Assembly (NCBI GenBank): GCA_905234285.1
Contig: CAJOHK010000004.1
Coordinates: 1 to 64,000, forward strand
Source: an uncultured Bacteroidales bacterium
GTDB taxonomy: Bacteria > Bacteroidota > Bacteroidia > Bacteroidales > UBA932
DNA: 64,000 nucleotides
Reading direction: 5' to 3'
The translations under genes were made by a program, and so were the position numbers. How positions within the stretch are numbered: position 1 is the stretch's first letter; each line of letters begins with the position of its first letter. The notes beneath the pieces are model-generated. The model did not search any database, was not told the DNA's origin, and saw only the letters and a list, made by a program, of their open reading frames with translations. This document shows, piece by piece, positions 47,462-56,417 of the stretch.

Positions 47462-49696
47462 ATGAAACGTCTTCTGCTGGAATTTTTCGCCATGGCGCTC
47501 ATGCTTCTGCCCCTGGAAGCCCGTAAAACCCAAAAGTTCACCCACCAGACCATTGCCATTCCCCGGGTCCAGAAACAGGTGCTGTCCATAGAGACAGCCC
47601 ACACCTCGCTGGTTATCCTGGTTCATGAGAACGGCACCCTGCAGACGGTGCATTACGGAGCAAAACTGGCTCACCCCGAGGAGTACTTGGCCCTGAACGC
47701 CAGTTCTGAGGACTATAACGGGGATCGCGGTGCCACCTATCCGGCAACCGGCGGCCGTTACATCGGCGAGCCTGCCCTCCATGTGAAATACGCCGACGGT
47801 ACGCACAACACGGAACTCTATTACACCGGTCACGAGAACAGTGAGAAGGACGGCGTGCAAACCACCACCATCCGCCTCCGGGATTATGTGACCGGCCTGC
47901 GCGTGCGCCTGATCTATGAGGCCTACGGGCAGCAGGACGTCATTGCTGCCCATGCCGAGATTCTGAATCCCTCCAAGCAGCCCGTCCAGCTTATCCAGGC
48001 GGCCTCATCGGCCCTCTACATTGATGCCGACGAATACCTCCTCACCCATCTCCACGGATCCTGGGCGGCCGAAATGCAGCTGGATCACGAGTTGCTGGGC
48101 CACGACGTCAAGCTCATCGAGAGCCGCCGCGGCGTACAGGCCACGCAGGGCAACAATCCTTCGTTCATGCTAAGCCTCAACACCCGTGAATTCAGCGAGA
48201 CCAGCGGCGAGGTCATTGCCGGCTCCCTGGCCTGGAGCGGCAATTACCGGCTCAGCTTTGAGAAGGACGATGCCCACCGCCTCAATGTGGTGGCCGGCAT
48301 CAGCCCCCATGCATCGGCCTATCCCTTGGGGCCCGAGGAAGTGTTCGTGACGCCCGACATGCTGTGGACCTGGTCCAACGCCGGTGCCGGCGGCGCCTCC
48401 CGCAACCTGCACCGCTGGGCCCGCAAATATGGCGTCTATGGCGGTGGAACGGTGAATCCAACTCTCCTCAACAGCTGGGAAGGCGCCTATTTTACCTTCA
48501 CTACCGAGACACTCCTGCGCATGATGGACGATGCCGCCGGCATGGGGCTGGAGATGTTCGTCCTGGACGACGGCTGGTTTGGCAACGAGTATCCGCGCAA
48601 CAACGACGATGCCGGCCTGGGAGACTGGGAGGTGAATGTTAAAAAACTACCGGAAGGAATCGACTACCTGGCTCAATATGCCCATGAAAAAGGCCTCAAA
48701 TTCGGCATCTGGATCGAGCCCGAGATGGTGAATCCGCAGTCCAACCTGGCCCATGCCCACCCCGAATGGGTGATTCAAAGCCCCGGCCGTGAAATCTACC
48801 AGGGCCGCAACCAGTGGATCCTGGACCTGTCCAACCCCGCCGTGCAGGACTTTGTGTTCGGCATTTTTGACCGCACCATGTCCCTGGCACCCAATATCGA
48901 CTATATCAAATGGGACTGCAACCGCGTGGTCCAGAGTTTCGGAAGCCCGTATTTGGGCGAAGCCCAGGACAAGTTCTATGTGGACTACTGTCAGGGACTG
49001 TACAAAGTGATGCGCCGCATCCGGGAAAAGTACCCCAAGGTTATGATTCAGTGCTGCTCCTCGGGCGGCGGCCGTATAGACTACGGCTCGCTGCCCTACT
49101 GCAACGAAGTATGGACCAGCGACAACACCGATGCCCTCGCGCGCGCATACATTCAATACTCCATGAGCCTGTTCTATCCGGCCTGTGTCATGGCCTCGCA
49201 TGTATCGGCCGTGCCCAATCACCAGACCGGCAACGTGACGCCCCTCAAGTTCCGCTTCGACATGGCCTGCGCCGGCCGCCTGGGCATGGAACTGCAACCC
49301 AGGAACCTTTCGGCCGAAGAAAAGGCCCTGGCCCACCGCTGCATCACCTCCTACAAGCAGTACCGCGACCTGGTGTTTACCGGAGACCTGTATCGGCTGG
49401 CATCGCCCTACGACGGCAGCTACTTCGGGCTCATGTACGTGTCGGAGGACCAGTCCCGCGCCGTGGTATATACCTGGTGCACCCACTTTGAGCCGCGCAC
49501 AGTGGGCGGCAAAGCCTTCCGCCTCCAGGGCTTGGACCCTGCCCGCCAATATAAAGTGGTAGAGCAGAACGTAGACCAGAGCTGCTGGTGGGGCAACGGC
49601 CTCAGTTTCTCCGGCGACTTCCTCATGGCTGGCGGCTTCAACCCCATTCTCCCCCGCCTCTACTCCTCGGCCATCTTTGTCCTGGAAGCCCAGTAA
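47462..49696 (+). CDS. GH36 alpha-galactosidase, exported
   Basis: A 744-residue enzyme with a signal peptide (ending near LEARKTQ). It has the GH36 N-terminal beta-supersandwich and a barrel carrying LLNSWEGAYF, the nucleophile Asp485 in YIKWDCNR and the acid/base Asp554 in WTSDNTDA. CCSSGGGRIDYG is also a family hallmark. The ATG at 47462 lies just behind the promoter and gives the signal peptide. It should remove alpha-1,6-galactose side chains from galactomannan before or after backbone cleavage. It is the only locus gene on the plus strand and shares a divergent control region with the AraC regulator. Confidence 0.95.
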   Translation: MKRLLLEFFAMALMLLPLEARKTQKFTHQTIAIPRVQKQVLSIETAHTSLVILVHENGTLQTVHYGAKLAHPEEYLALNASSEDYNGDRGATYPATGGRYIGEPALHVKYADGTHNTELYYTGHENSEKDGVQTTTIRLRDYVTGLRVRLIYEAYGQQDVIAAHAEILNPSKQPVQLIQAASSALYIDADEYLLTHLHGSWAAEMQLDHELLGHDVKLIESRRGVQATQGNNPSFMLSLNTREFSETSGEVIAGSLAWSGNYRLSFEKDDAHRLNVVAGISPHASAYPLGPEEVFVTPDMLWTWSNAGAGGASRNLHRWARKYGVYGGGTVNPTLLNSWEGAYFTFTTETLLRMMDDAAGMGLEMFVLDDGWFGNEYPRNNDDAGLGDWEVNVKKLPEGIDYLAQYAHEKGLKFGIWIEPEMVNPQSNLAHAHPEWVIQSPGREIYQGRNQWILDLSNPAVQDFVFGIFDRTMSLAPNIDYIKWDCNRVVQSFGSPYLGEAQDKFYVDYCQGLYKVMRRIREKYPKVMIQCCSSGGGRIDYGSLPYCNEVWTSDNTDALARAYIQYSMSLFYPACVMASHVSAVPNHQTGNVTPLKFRFDMACAGRLGMELQPRNLSAEEKALAHRCITSYKQYRDLVFTGDLYRLASPYDGSYFGLMYVSEDQSRAVVYTWCTHFEPRTVGGKAFRLQGLDPARQYKVVEQNVDQSCWWGNGLSFSGDFLMAGGFNPILPRLYSSAIFVLEAQ

Positions 49697-49701
49697 TCGG
49701 C

Positions 49702-49804
49702 CGACACCTAAGCAGCAGAGTATCAGCGCATTATAACAATTCAGTCCGGCAAATAGCCGGACTGAATTTCCATAACTCGCTATCAATCAATTACTTGAGT
49801 GATC
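49702..49804. repeat. 103-bp palindromic repeat, copy R5
   Basis: The ends are CGACACCTAA and TTGAGTGATC, and the centre is ATTCAGTCCGGC-AAATA-GCCGGACTGAAT. It lies between convergent genes: 5 bp after the alpha-galactosidase stop and 4 bp from the efp stop, filling the gap almost exactly. Confidence 0.85.
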
Positions 49805-49808
49805 GGCT

Positions 49809-50378
49809 TTATTTCACGCGCTGGCCGTAGCTGCGGTCGGTGGTGTTGACGGTGATGATTTCGCCGGTCTCGATGAAGAGGGGAACCATGATCTTGGCGC
49901 CGGTCTCCAGGGTCACTTCCTTAAGGGCGCTGGTGGAGGCGGTGTTGCCTTTTACGGCAGGCTCGCTGTAAGTAACCTCAAGAGTCACATAGGTAGGAAG
50001 CTCGCAGGTGAGGCAGCGTTCTTCGGGCTCGGTCATGAACATCATTTCTACGTGCTGGCCTTCCTTCATGAGGTCGGAGTTATCCACTACGCCGTGGGGA
50101 AGGGTGATTTGCTCGTAGGTTTCTTCGTGCATGAAGTTGAAGGCCTCTCCGTCGTCATAGAGGAACTGGTAGGGACGACGCTCTACGCTGATGGTGTCCA
50201 GCTTGACACCAGCGGTGAAGGTGTTCTCCAGGATGCGGCCGTTTTCCAGGTTGCGCAGTTTGGTTTTGACGAAGGCCGGGCCTTTGCCGGGTTTTACATG
50301 CTGGAAGTACACAACAGCGCAGGGTTTGCCGTTGAACATGATGTACATTCCATTCTTCAGATCAGCAGTTGTTGCCAT
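49809..50378 (-). CDS. efp: Translation elongation factor P
   Basis: A 189-residue protein with the three-domain EF-P plan: an N-terminal KOW-like domain (MATTADLKNGMYIMFNGKPC, HVKPGKGPAFVKTKLRNL) and two OB folds ending in the conserved region ETGEIITVNTTDRSYGQRVK. The loop at KPGKGPA carries the lysine that is modified in some lineages. EF-P relieves ribosome stalling at proline stretches. It has its own promoter at 50422-50453, and repeat R5 follows its stop. Confidence 0.97.
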   Translation of the reverse strand: MATTADLKNGMYIMFNGKPCAVVYFQHVKPGKGPAFVKTKLRNLENGRILENTFTAGVKLDTISVERRPYQFLYDDGEAFNFMHEETYEQITLPHGVVDNSDLMKEGQHVEMMFMTEPEERCLTCELPTYVTLEVTYSEPAVKGNTASTSALKEVTLETGAKIMVPLFIETGEIITVNTTDRSYGQRVK

Positions 50379-50421
50379 AAAAATTGGTATGTTTAGTTAA
50401 TCGTTAATTCAAAAAAGCCCA

Positions 50422-50453
50422 CAAAATTAACGATTTGCCAGTATTTGTGCAAA
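50422..50453 (-). promoter_or_regulatory. efp promoter (TTTG, 20 bp, TAATTTTG)
   Basis: On the minus strand, TTTG (50450-50453) and TAATTTTG (50422-50429) are 20 bp apart. The leader to the efp ATG at 50378 is about 40 nt. Confidence 0.7.
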
Positions 50454-50479
50454 TTTTTCTAAAATCAGGGTCCACGCCC

Positions 50480-50582
50480 GTTCACTTAAGTACCTGTCTA
50501 TGAGTCAGTTGCTAACATTCAGTCCGGCAAATAGCCGGACTGAATATCCATAACTCACTATCAATCAGCATGTTAAATGAAC
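50480..50582. repeat. 103-bp palindromic repeat, copy R6
   Basis: The ends are GTTCACTTAA and TTAAATGAAC, and the centre is ATTCAGTCCGGC-AAATA-GCCGGACTGAATAT. It lies just upstream of the efp promoter and ends 3 bp from the stop codon of the DUF4783 gene. The GTTC/GAAC ends match R1, not the GATC/GATC ends of R3 and R4. Confidence 0.85.
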
Positions 50583-50585
50583 AGG

Positions 50586-51044
50586 CTAATAGGCTGCCGA
50601 TTGGCGGGAAATGTTGAGCTGTTGAATTTTGTAGGTGTCGCCGCCCGAAGAGGTGGCATAGATGGTTACCTGAAAGAGTTCGCCGCCGGCATTAAGGATG
50701 CCGATAAGGTATTTTTTATTGGCCTCGGAGGCCTTGTGGACCACCTGGAAGGAGCGGGGCGTATTGGCTGCAAAGAATTTGCTCAGGGTTTCCCGGGCCT
50801 GCTTTTTGGAACAGTTGCGGGACGATGAAATGACAGTGAGGTCCAGGTTGTCGGCAAACCAACTGGAGAGGGAGGCGGCGTCTCCGGCGGCAAGGTATTT
50901 GGTGATGGATGAGAAAACTGAAAATTCATCGGACGGCGGGGTTCGCAGTGCCTTGGTGGTAATGATTTGGCCATTTTGCGCCAAAGCCACCGCCGAGACG
51001 CAGAGCGCCACGGCAAGCACGAACATGTGGATGATTTTTCTCAT
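50586..51044 (-). CDS. DUF4783 exported protein
   Basis: A 152-residue protein with a signal peptide cleaved near ALAQNG and an NTF2-like/DUF4783 domain (FSSITKYLAAGDAASLSSWFADNLDLTV, ETLSKFFAANTPRSFQVVHK). Proteins of this family are found across Bacteroidota, often beside rlmH as here, where it is divergent from it. Its function is not known. Confidence 0.83.
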   Translation of the reverse strand: MRKIIHMFVLAVALCVSAVALAQNGQIITTKALRTPPSDEFSVFSSITKYLAAGDAASLSSWFADNLDLTVISSSRNCSKKQARETLSKFFAANTPRSFQVVHKASEANKKYLIGILNAGGELFQVTIYATSSGGDTYKIQQLNISRQSAAY

Positions 51045-51057
51045 TCGAGGTGTTTTC

Positions 51058-51088
51058 TTGCAAATTCCGCGCCGAATTGTTATTTTTG
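51058..51088 (+). promoter_or_regulatory. rlmH promoter (TTG, 20 bp, TATTTTTG)
   Basis: TTG (51058-51060) and TATTTTTG (51081-51088) are 20 bp apart. The ATG at 51095 is only 6 nt beyond the -7 box, so the transcript would be leaderless or nearly so. Confidence 0.65.
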
Positions 51089-51094
51089 CGAGGT

Positions 51095-51568
51095 ATGAAC
51101 GTGACGCTCCTCACCGTCGGAAAAACCGACGTAAAATGGGTTAAGGAGGGCCTGGACCTGTATGTGTCCCGGCTCAAACATTACGTGCCTTTTACAGTAG
51201 TGGAAATCCCCGAACTCAAGAAAGCGGGTGCCCTCACGCATGCACAGATCAAAGAAAAGGAAGGAGAGCTCATCCTTAAACAAGTAAGCCCCCAGGACAT
51301 CCTCATTCTGCTGGACGAGCACGGCCGGGAATTCCGCTCCACGGAATTTGCCGAGTACATGGAAAAGCAGCTGGCCTCCGGCGCCCGCAACATGGTCTTT
51401 GTGGTGGGCGGCGCCTACGGCTTCTCCGATGCCGTTTATGAACGCTCCCAGGGGCGCATTTCCCTTTCCAAAATGACTTTCTCGCACCAGATGGTACGCA
51501 CCATCTTTGCCGAGCAGCTGTACCGGGCTTTCACCATCCTCAAGGGAGAGCCCTATCACCATGAATAG
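51095..51568 (+). CDS. rlmH: 23S rRNA (pseudouridine-1915-N3)-methyltransferase RlmH
   Basis: A 157-residue SPOUT methyltransferase. It starts MNVTLLTVGKTDVKWVKEGL and has LDEHGREFRSTEFAEYM, the SAM knot loop VFVVGGAYGFSDAVYERS and the conserved C-terminal FAEQLYRAFTILKGEPYHHE. It methylates pseudouridine 1915 in helix 69 of 23S rRNA. The start at 51095 is fixed by homology length and promoter position. Its last 8 bases overlap the sensor kinase start (ATGAATAG). Confidence 0.96.
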   Translation: MNVTLLTVGKTDVKWVKEGLDLYVSRLKHYVPFTVVEIPELKKAGALTHAQIKEKEGELILKQVSPQDILILLDEHGREFRSTEFAEYMEKQLASGARNMVFVVGGAYGFSDAVYERSQGRISLSKMTFSHQMVRTIFAEQLYRAFTILKGEPYHHE

Positions 51569-54500
51569 GAAACAGCGGCTCATACGGGGATGGGTGTCCG
51601 GCGTCATGCTGGCCATATCGGCGGTGCTGTTTGCGGTGTCCCTTTCCAGGGTCACCGTGCGCTCCAGCCTGGAATCGGCCGCGCAGGAGCTGGGCCAGAG
51701 GGTAGAGCATCGGCTTACTCTCCTGGACACCTATGTAGGAAAAGCCCTCCAAGCCGATTTAAACGACTGGATGACCCTGGAGGGGCTGCCCGCCGACATG
51801 GTGGTGTACCGCTACCAAGAAGACACCCTGCAAAGCTGGGCGCACCAGTTCCCCATCCGCAGCGACGACCTCCGTCCCCGCACCCTGGTGGAGCGCCTGG
51901 GCGATACCCGTAGTTCCCTCACCTCCCCGCTGTCAGAAGCCGGCGAGCACTTTTCGTTCATGAACCTGGGCCCCAAATGGTACCTGGTAAAGGCTTTTCA
52001 GGGCGACGGCTGCAAGATCATAGCCGGCCTGGAGATCGTGAACGAGCTGCAGGCAGGGTCGCTCAACGGCATCAATCCGCAGTTCAGAACGGCCGACCGC
52101 TACACGGCCCGGCCCCTGTCCACCAGCGTGGGCGTCCCGGTGCAGGTTGGAGGCGTTCCCCTGTTCAAACTCACCGACGAGAAGCTCTCTACCCCTTCCC
52201 GGCAATACTCCGGCCTGCTGTGGGTGGCCATCGCCCTGCTTTCCATCGGCCTGCTGCTGCTTTTGTCGGTGCACCCCACCCTGCCCTATTTAGCGCTGGT
52301 GGTGTTCATCCAGGGAGGCCTACTGTCCTGGCTGTATTTCTATGGCCGCAACCTGGACCAGGTAACCCAGCTCTTCTCGCCGCTCCTGTACGCCGACGGT
52401 TCCTTCTTCTACTCGCTGGGCGTAGTGGTCATCGTAAACCTGGCCATCGTCCTGCTGGTCTATGACCTCTATCTGGTGCGCTGGACCCTGCTCAAAGCCA
52501 TCCGTCGCAACAACTCGCGCTGGCTGCAAGGGCTGCTGGCCGCCGTCATCGTCCTCATGGTGGCGGGTATCCTGGTGTACTGGCACCTTTCCTTCCAAAG
52601 CATCCTCATCAACTCCATCGTTTGCCTGGAGCTGTATAAACTGACGCTGCTCTCCCCCTACACCGCCGTAGTGTATGCCAGCTACCTGGCGCTGGCACTG
52701 GCGCTGCCCATGCTGCTGCAAATGCTGTCGCCGCTGCTGCGTTCCCTCCTGGGCATCCGCTACGACGTTTACCACCGCTCGGGCCGAATCGGCTTTGCCG
52801 CCATTGTGGGGGTCTACTTCGTCATTGCCACTTCCCTGCTCGGTTTCCAGAAGGAGCAGCGCAGGGTGGATGTATGGGCCAACCGCCTGGCCATGGACCG
52901 CGATATCGCCCTGGAAATCCAGTTGCGCAGCGTCGAGGCCGCCATCGCCGCCGACCCCATGATCGGCACATTGGCCTTCATCGAAGGCGGGGCCGACATG
53001 CTCCGGGGCCGCATTATCAGCGCCTACATGGGCCGCATCTCGCAGGACTACGACATTGCCGTAGTACCCGCCGGCGGCAACGTAGGCTCGCATCCGCTGT
53101 TCCTGGAACGCATCCGCGGCGGCGTCCGGCTGGGAGAAAGTTCGCACTTCTTTTACAGCTCGCTGGGCAACGGCCGCACCTCCTACACGGGCCTGTTCTC
53201 CTATTATGTTCCCGAGGAAGGCCCCACTTCCCTGCTCATAACGGTAGAGTCCAAACACAACCGCGAGGACCGCGGTTACCTGAGCATGCTGGGCATCACG
53301 GAGCCGGGCCGGGTCTCCCTCCCGCCCATCTACTCCTGGGCCAAATACACCGGCGAGCGCCTGGTGCAGTACAAGGGCGCCTACCCCTACCCCACCGTTT
53401 TCTCGGGGCGGCTCAAGGAGCAGTGGGAGCAGCGCTCCGGCCATCGCATCGAGGTAGAAGGCTGGTGCCATTTTATCCAGGAAGTCTCCGAGGGTGAAAT
53501 CATTGTGATTTCCCGCCCCAAGACGGAGCCCCTGTACATAGGCGTGGAGTTTTTCCTGCTGTTCATCCTGGCCTATTTCTTCCTTACCCTGCTGGGCTGG
53601 CAGCCTCGGGGCAGCGGCACGCGCAGGTACTACCAGGCCCGTATCGGCATGGTGGTGTACATCTCGCTCATTCTTACTCTGGTGGCCATGTCGGTATTCA
53701 GCGTCTGGTTTGTGTACAAGCGCAACAACGCCGACATGCAAAGCATCATGACCGCCCGCATCAACACGCTGCAATCCATGCTGCAGGAGCACCTGCGGCA
53801 GGTTTCAGGGCCCGGGGAGATGGAGTCGCCGGCAGTGGTGCAGGCCGTGGAGGCCGTGGGCAACAACCTGCGCTGCGACATCACCCTCTTCGACATTCCG
53901 GGCCGCGTCATCATGAGTACCACGCCGGAGGTGTACGACCGCATGATTCTGGGGCATCGGCTGGACAACGACGCCTACAGCAACATCATCTTCGGCCACA
54001 AGCGCTTCTACATGCACAGGGAAAGGGCCGGCCGACGCAGTTTCTACGCCCTCTATGCCCCTGTGTTCAACAGCAGCGGCAGCATGATTGCCATTGTTTC
54101 GTCGCCCTTCACCGACATTACCCATGACCTGGAAACCGAGGCCATCCTGCACATTGCCACCGTCATCACCATCTTCCTGCTGCTCCTGATGCTGGCGCGG
54201 TTTATTACGTTTGAGGTGGTTTCGCGCATGTTCCGTCCCCTCACGGAAATGAGCCGCAAGATGACCGTCACCGATGTAGACCACCTGGAAACCCTGGAAT
54301 ACAACCAGGACGACGAACTCACGCCGCTGGTGCAGGCCTATAACCGCATGGTGCAGGACCTGGGCGAGAGCTCCCGCCGCCTGGCGCAGGTAGAGCGCGA
54401 CAAAGCCTGGACCGACATGGCCCGCCGCGTGGCGCACGACCTCAAGAACCCGCTCACGCCCATCAAGCTGCAGCTGCAAATGCTCATGCGCATGAAGTCG

Positions 54501-55070
54501 TCGGGCAATCCCGCCTGGGAAGACCGCTTTGACGAGGTGGCGCAAACCGTTCTGAATCACGTAGATCTGCTGGCCGATTCGGCCGATCAGTTCTCCACCT
54601 TCGCCAAGATGTACGACCAAAAGCCCGAGCGCCTGAACCTGGACGCCCTGGTGCGCCAGGAGGTGGATCTGTTCGATGCCCGCGAGGACGTTCAGGTAGA
54701 TTACTTCGGCCTGGCCGATGCCTGGGTAGAAGCGCCCCGTCCGCAGCTCACCCGCGTGGTGGTGAACCTTCTTACCAACGCCATCCAGGCCGTAGAGGAC
54801 GTTCCTGAGGGCCGTCGCTTGCTGGTAGCCCTGCGCAATGCCGCCGATGACGGTTTTTACGAGATTGTGGTCGAGGATAACGGTCCCGGCGTCTCGGAGC
54901 AGAACCAGGACAAGATCTTTACCCCGGACTTTACCACCAAAACCAGTGGCAGCGGCCTCGGCCTGGCCATCTGCCGCCGCATTGTAGAGCACTGCGGCGG
55001 AACCATCACCTACAACCGGTCCTTCACCCTGGGCGGCGCCTGCTTCACCGTCCGCTATCCTAAAGCATAG
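51561..55070 (+). CDS. NtrY-like membrane sensor histidine kinase
   Basis: An 1169-residue protein. The N-terminal helix is followed by a large extracytoplasmic segment (~30-210), several further helices (~220-430), a second soluble region (~440-650) and another helix pair. Then come a HAMP-like stretch (MFRPLTEMSRKMTV), the phosphoacceptor His959 in RRVAHDLKNPLTPIK and the ATPase domain (LLTNAIQAVED, VEDNGPGVSEQ, SGSGLGLAICRRIV). HDLKNPLTPIKLQ is characteristic of the NtrY group. The sigma-54-type regulator gene at 55269 is probably its partner, separated by repeat R7. Starts upstream of 51561 would lie within rlmH. Confidence 0.88.
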   Translation: MNRKQRLIRGWVSGVMLAISAVLFAVSLSRVTVRSSLESAAQELGQRVEHRLTLLDTYVGKALQADLNDWMTLEGLPADMVVYRYQEDTLQSWAHQFPIRSDDLRPRTLVERLGDTRSSLTSPLSEAGEHFSFMNLGPKWYLVKAFQGDGCKIIAGLEIVNELQAGSLNGINPQFRTADRYTARPLSTSVGVPVQVGGVPLFKLTDEKLSTPSRQYSGLLWVAIALLSIGLLLLLSVHPTLPYLALVVFIQGGLLSWLYFYGRNLDQVTQLFSPLLYADGSFFYSLGVVVIVNLAIVLLVYDLYLVRWTLLKAIRRNNSRWLQGLLAAVIVLMVAGILVYWHLSFQSILINSIVCLELYKLTLLSPYTAVVYASYLALALALPMLLQMLSPLLRSLLGIRYDVYHRSGRIGFAAIVGVYFVIATSLLGFQKEQRRVDVWANRLAMDRDIALEIQLRSVEAAIAADPMIGTLAFIEGGADMLRGRIISAYMGRISQDYDIAVVPAGGNVGSHPLFLERIRGGVRLGESSHFFYSSLGNGRTSYTGLFSYYVPEEGPTSLLITVESKHNREDRGYLSMLGITEPGRVSLPPIYSWAKYTGERLVQYKGAYPYPTVFSGRLKEQWEQRSGHRIEVEGWCHFIQEVSEGEIIVISRPKTEPLYIGVEFFLLFILAYFFLTLLGWQPRGSGTRRYYQARIGMVVYISLILTLVAMSVFSVWFVYKRNNADMQSIMTARINTLQSMLQEHLRQVSGPGEMESPAVVQAVEAVGNNLRCDITLFDIPGRVIMSTTPEVYDRMILGHRLDNDAYSNIIFGHKRFYMHRERAGRRSFYALYAPVFNSSGSMIAIVSSPFTDITHDLETEAILHIATVITIFLLLLMLARFITFEVVSRMFRPLTEMSRKMTVTDVDHLETLEYNQDDELTPLVQAYNRMVQDLGESSRRLAQVERDKAWTDMARRVAHDLKNPLTPIKLQLQMLMRMKSSGNPAWEDRFDEVAQTVLNHVDLLADSADQFSTFAKMYDQKPERLNLDALVRQEVDLFDAREDVQVDYFGLADAWVEAPRPQLTRVVVNLLTNAIQAVEDVPEGRRLLVALRNAADDGFYEIVVEDNGPGVSEQNQDKIFTPDFTTKTSGSGLGLAICRRIVEHCGGTITYNRSFTLGGACFTVRYPKA

Positions 55071-55079
55071 TTTTCACGC

Positions 55080-55182
55080 GGTCACCCAAATGCCTATAAA
55101 TCAATATTTTACAGATATTCAGTCCGGCTTTTAGCCGGACTGAGTTGTTGTTATTCGCTGATAATCAACAACTTAGGTGATC
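55080..55182. repeat. 103-bp palindromic repeat, copy R7
   Basis: The ends are GGTCACCCAA and TTAGGTGATC, and the centre is ATATTCAGTCCGGC-TTTTA-GCCGGACTGA. It begins 9 bp after the kinase stop and lies between the kinase and its likely response regulator, where it may act as a transcript hairpin or partial terminator. Confidence 0.83.
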
Positions 55183-55268
55183 GCTCGAAATGCCAAACAG
55201 CTGCGCTGAAGGATTATTTTAGATTTGGAAAAATATTGCGATATTTGTGAGAATAAAAACAGAGAAGG

Positions 55269-56417
55269 ATGAAAGTACTGATAGTAGACGACGAGCGGGC
55301 CATCCGCTATTCCCTCAAGGAGATCCTGGAAATGGAGAATTACCAGGTAGAAACCGCCGAAAACGGTTCCGAGGGTTTGCAGAAGGCCCAAAAAGAGAAA
55401 TACGACGCCATTTTCTGCGACATCAAAATGCCGGAAATGGACGGGACCGAGATGCTCTTCAAGGTAATAGAAGAAGGCATTGAAACGCCGGTCATCATGG
55501 TCTCCGGCCACGCCGATATCACCACAGCCGTAGACTGCATCAAGAAGGGCGCCTTTGACTTCATTGAAAAGCCCCTGGACCTGAACCGTATCCTTATCAC
55601 CCTCAAGAATGCCACCGACAAAGCAAGCCTGGTAAAGGAAACCAAGATTCTCAAGAAGAAGATCTACGGTCGGGAGATGGTGGGTGAATCGGGTTCCATC
55701 GCCCATCTCAAGGACATGATCGGCAAGGTGGCACCCACCCAGGCCAGCGTGCTCATCACCGGCCCCAACGGCTCGGGTAAAGAGTTGGTAGCCCAGAGTA
55801 TCTATCAGCTTTCCCAGCGCTCCATGATGCCTTTTGTGGAGGTAAACTGCGCCGCCATTCCGTCCGAACTCATTGACAGCGAGCTGTTTGGCCACAAGAA
55901 GGGATCTTTTACTTCGGCCATCAAGGACCATAAGGGCAAATTCGAGCAGGCCGACGGCGGTACCATCTTTCTGGACGAGATTGGCGACATGTCCCTGCCG
56001 GCCCAGGCCAAAGTGCTCCGCGTGCTGCAGGAACGCAAACTCACGCCCGTGGGCGGCGACAAAGAGATTACCGTAGACGTTCGCGTGATTGCCGCCACCA
56101 ACAAGAACCTGCAGGAAGAGATTGCGAAGGGCAACTTCCGCGAGGACCTGTATCACCGCCTGAGCGTCATTGTTCTCAAGGTTCCGGCCCTGGACGAGCG
56201 CAAGGATGACATTCCGCTTCTCATCAATCACTTCTCCGAGCAAATTTGCGGGGAGAGCGGCAAACCGGTACGGGAATTTGACCCGGAAGCCATGGCCCTG
56301 CTGCAGAACCGCCCCTGGCCCGGCAACATCCGCGAACTGCGCAACGTGGTAGAACGCCTGCTCATTCTTGGCGGAACGCCCATCACGGTCCAGGACGTAA
56401 AAGATTACGTGTTATGA
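55269..56417 (+). CDS. NtrC/NtrX-type response regulator without a Fis DNA-binding domain
   Basis: A 382-residue protein. It has a receiver domain at 1-120 (phosphorylation site Asp51 in CDIKMPEMDG) and an AAA+ sigma-54-interaction domain at ~135-365 (Walker A GPNGSGK at 165-171, Walker B FLDEIG at 234-239, NRPWPGNIRELRN). It stops at LGGTPITVQDVKDYVL, so the C-terminal Fis-type helix-turn-helix of NtrC is absent. The sigma-54-contacting GAFTGA loop reads GSFTSA (212-217). Both changes raise doubt that it activates sigma-54 promoters in the classical way. It overlaps cmk by ATGA. Confidence 0.88.
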   Translation: MKVLIVDDERAIRYSLKEILEMENYQVETAENGSEGLQKAQKEKYDAIFCDIKMPEMDGTEMLFKVIEEGIETPVIMVSGHADITTAVDCIKKGAFDFIEKPLDLNRILITLKNATDKASLVKETKILKKKIYGREMVGESGSIAHLKDMIGKVAPTQASVLITGPNGSGKELVAQSIYQLSQRSMMPFVEVNCAAIPSELIDSELFGHKKGSFTSAIKDHKGKFEQADGGTIFLDEIGDMSLPAQAKVLRVLQERKLTPVGGDKEITVDVRVIAATNKNLQEEIAKGNFREDLYHRLSVIVLKVPALDERKDDIPLLINHFSEQICGESGKPVREFDPEAMALLQNRPWPGNIRELRNVVERLLILGGTPITVQDVKDYVL

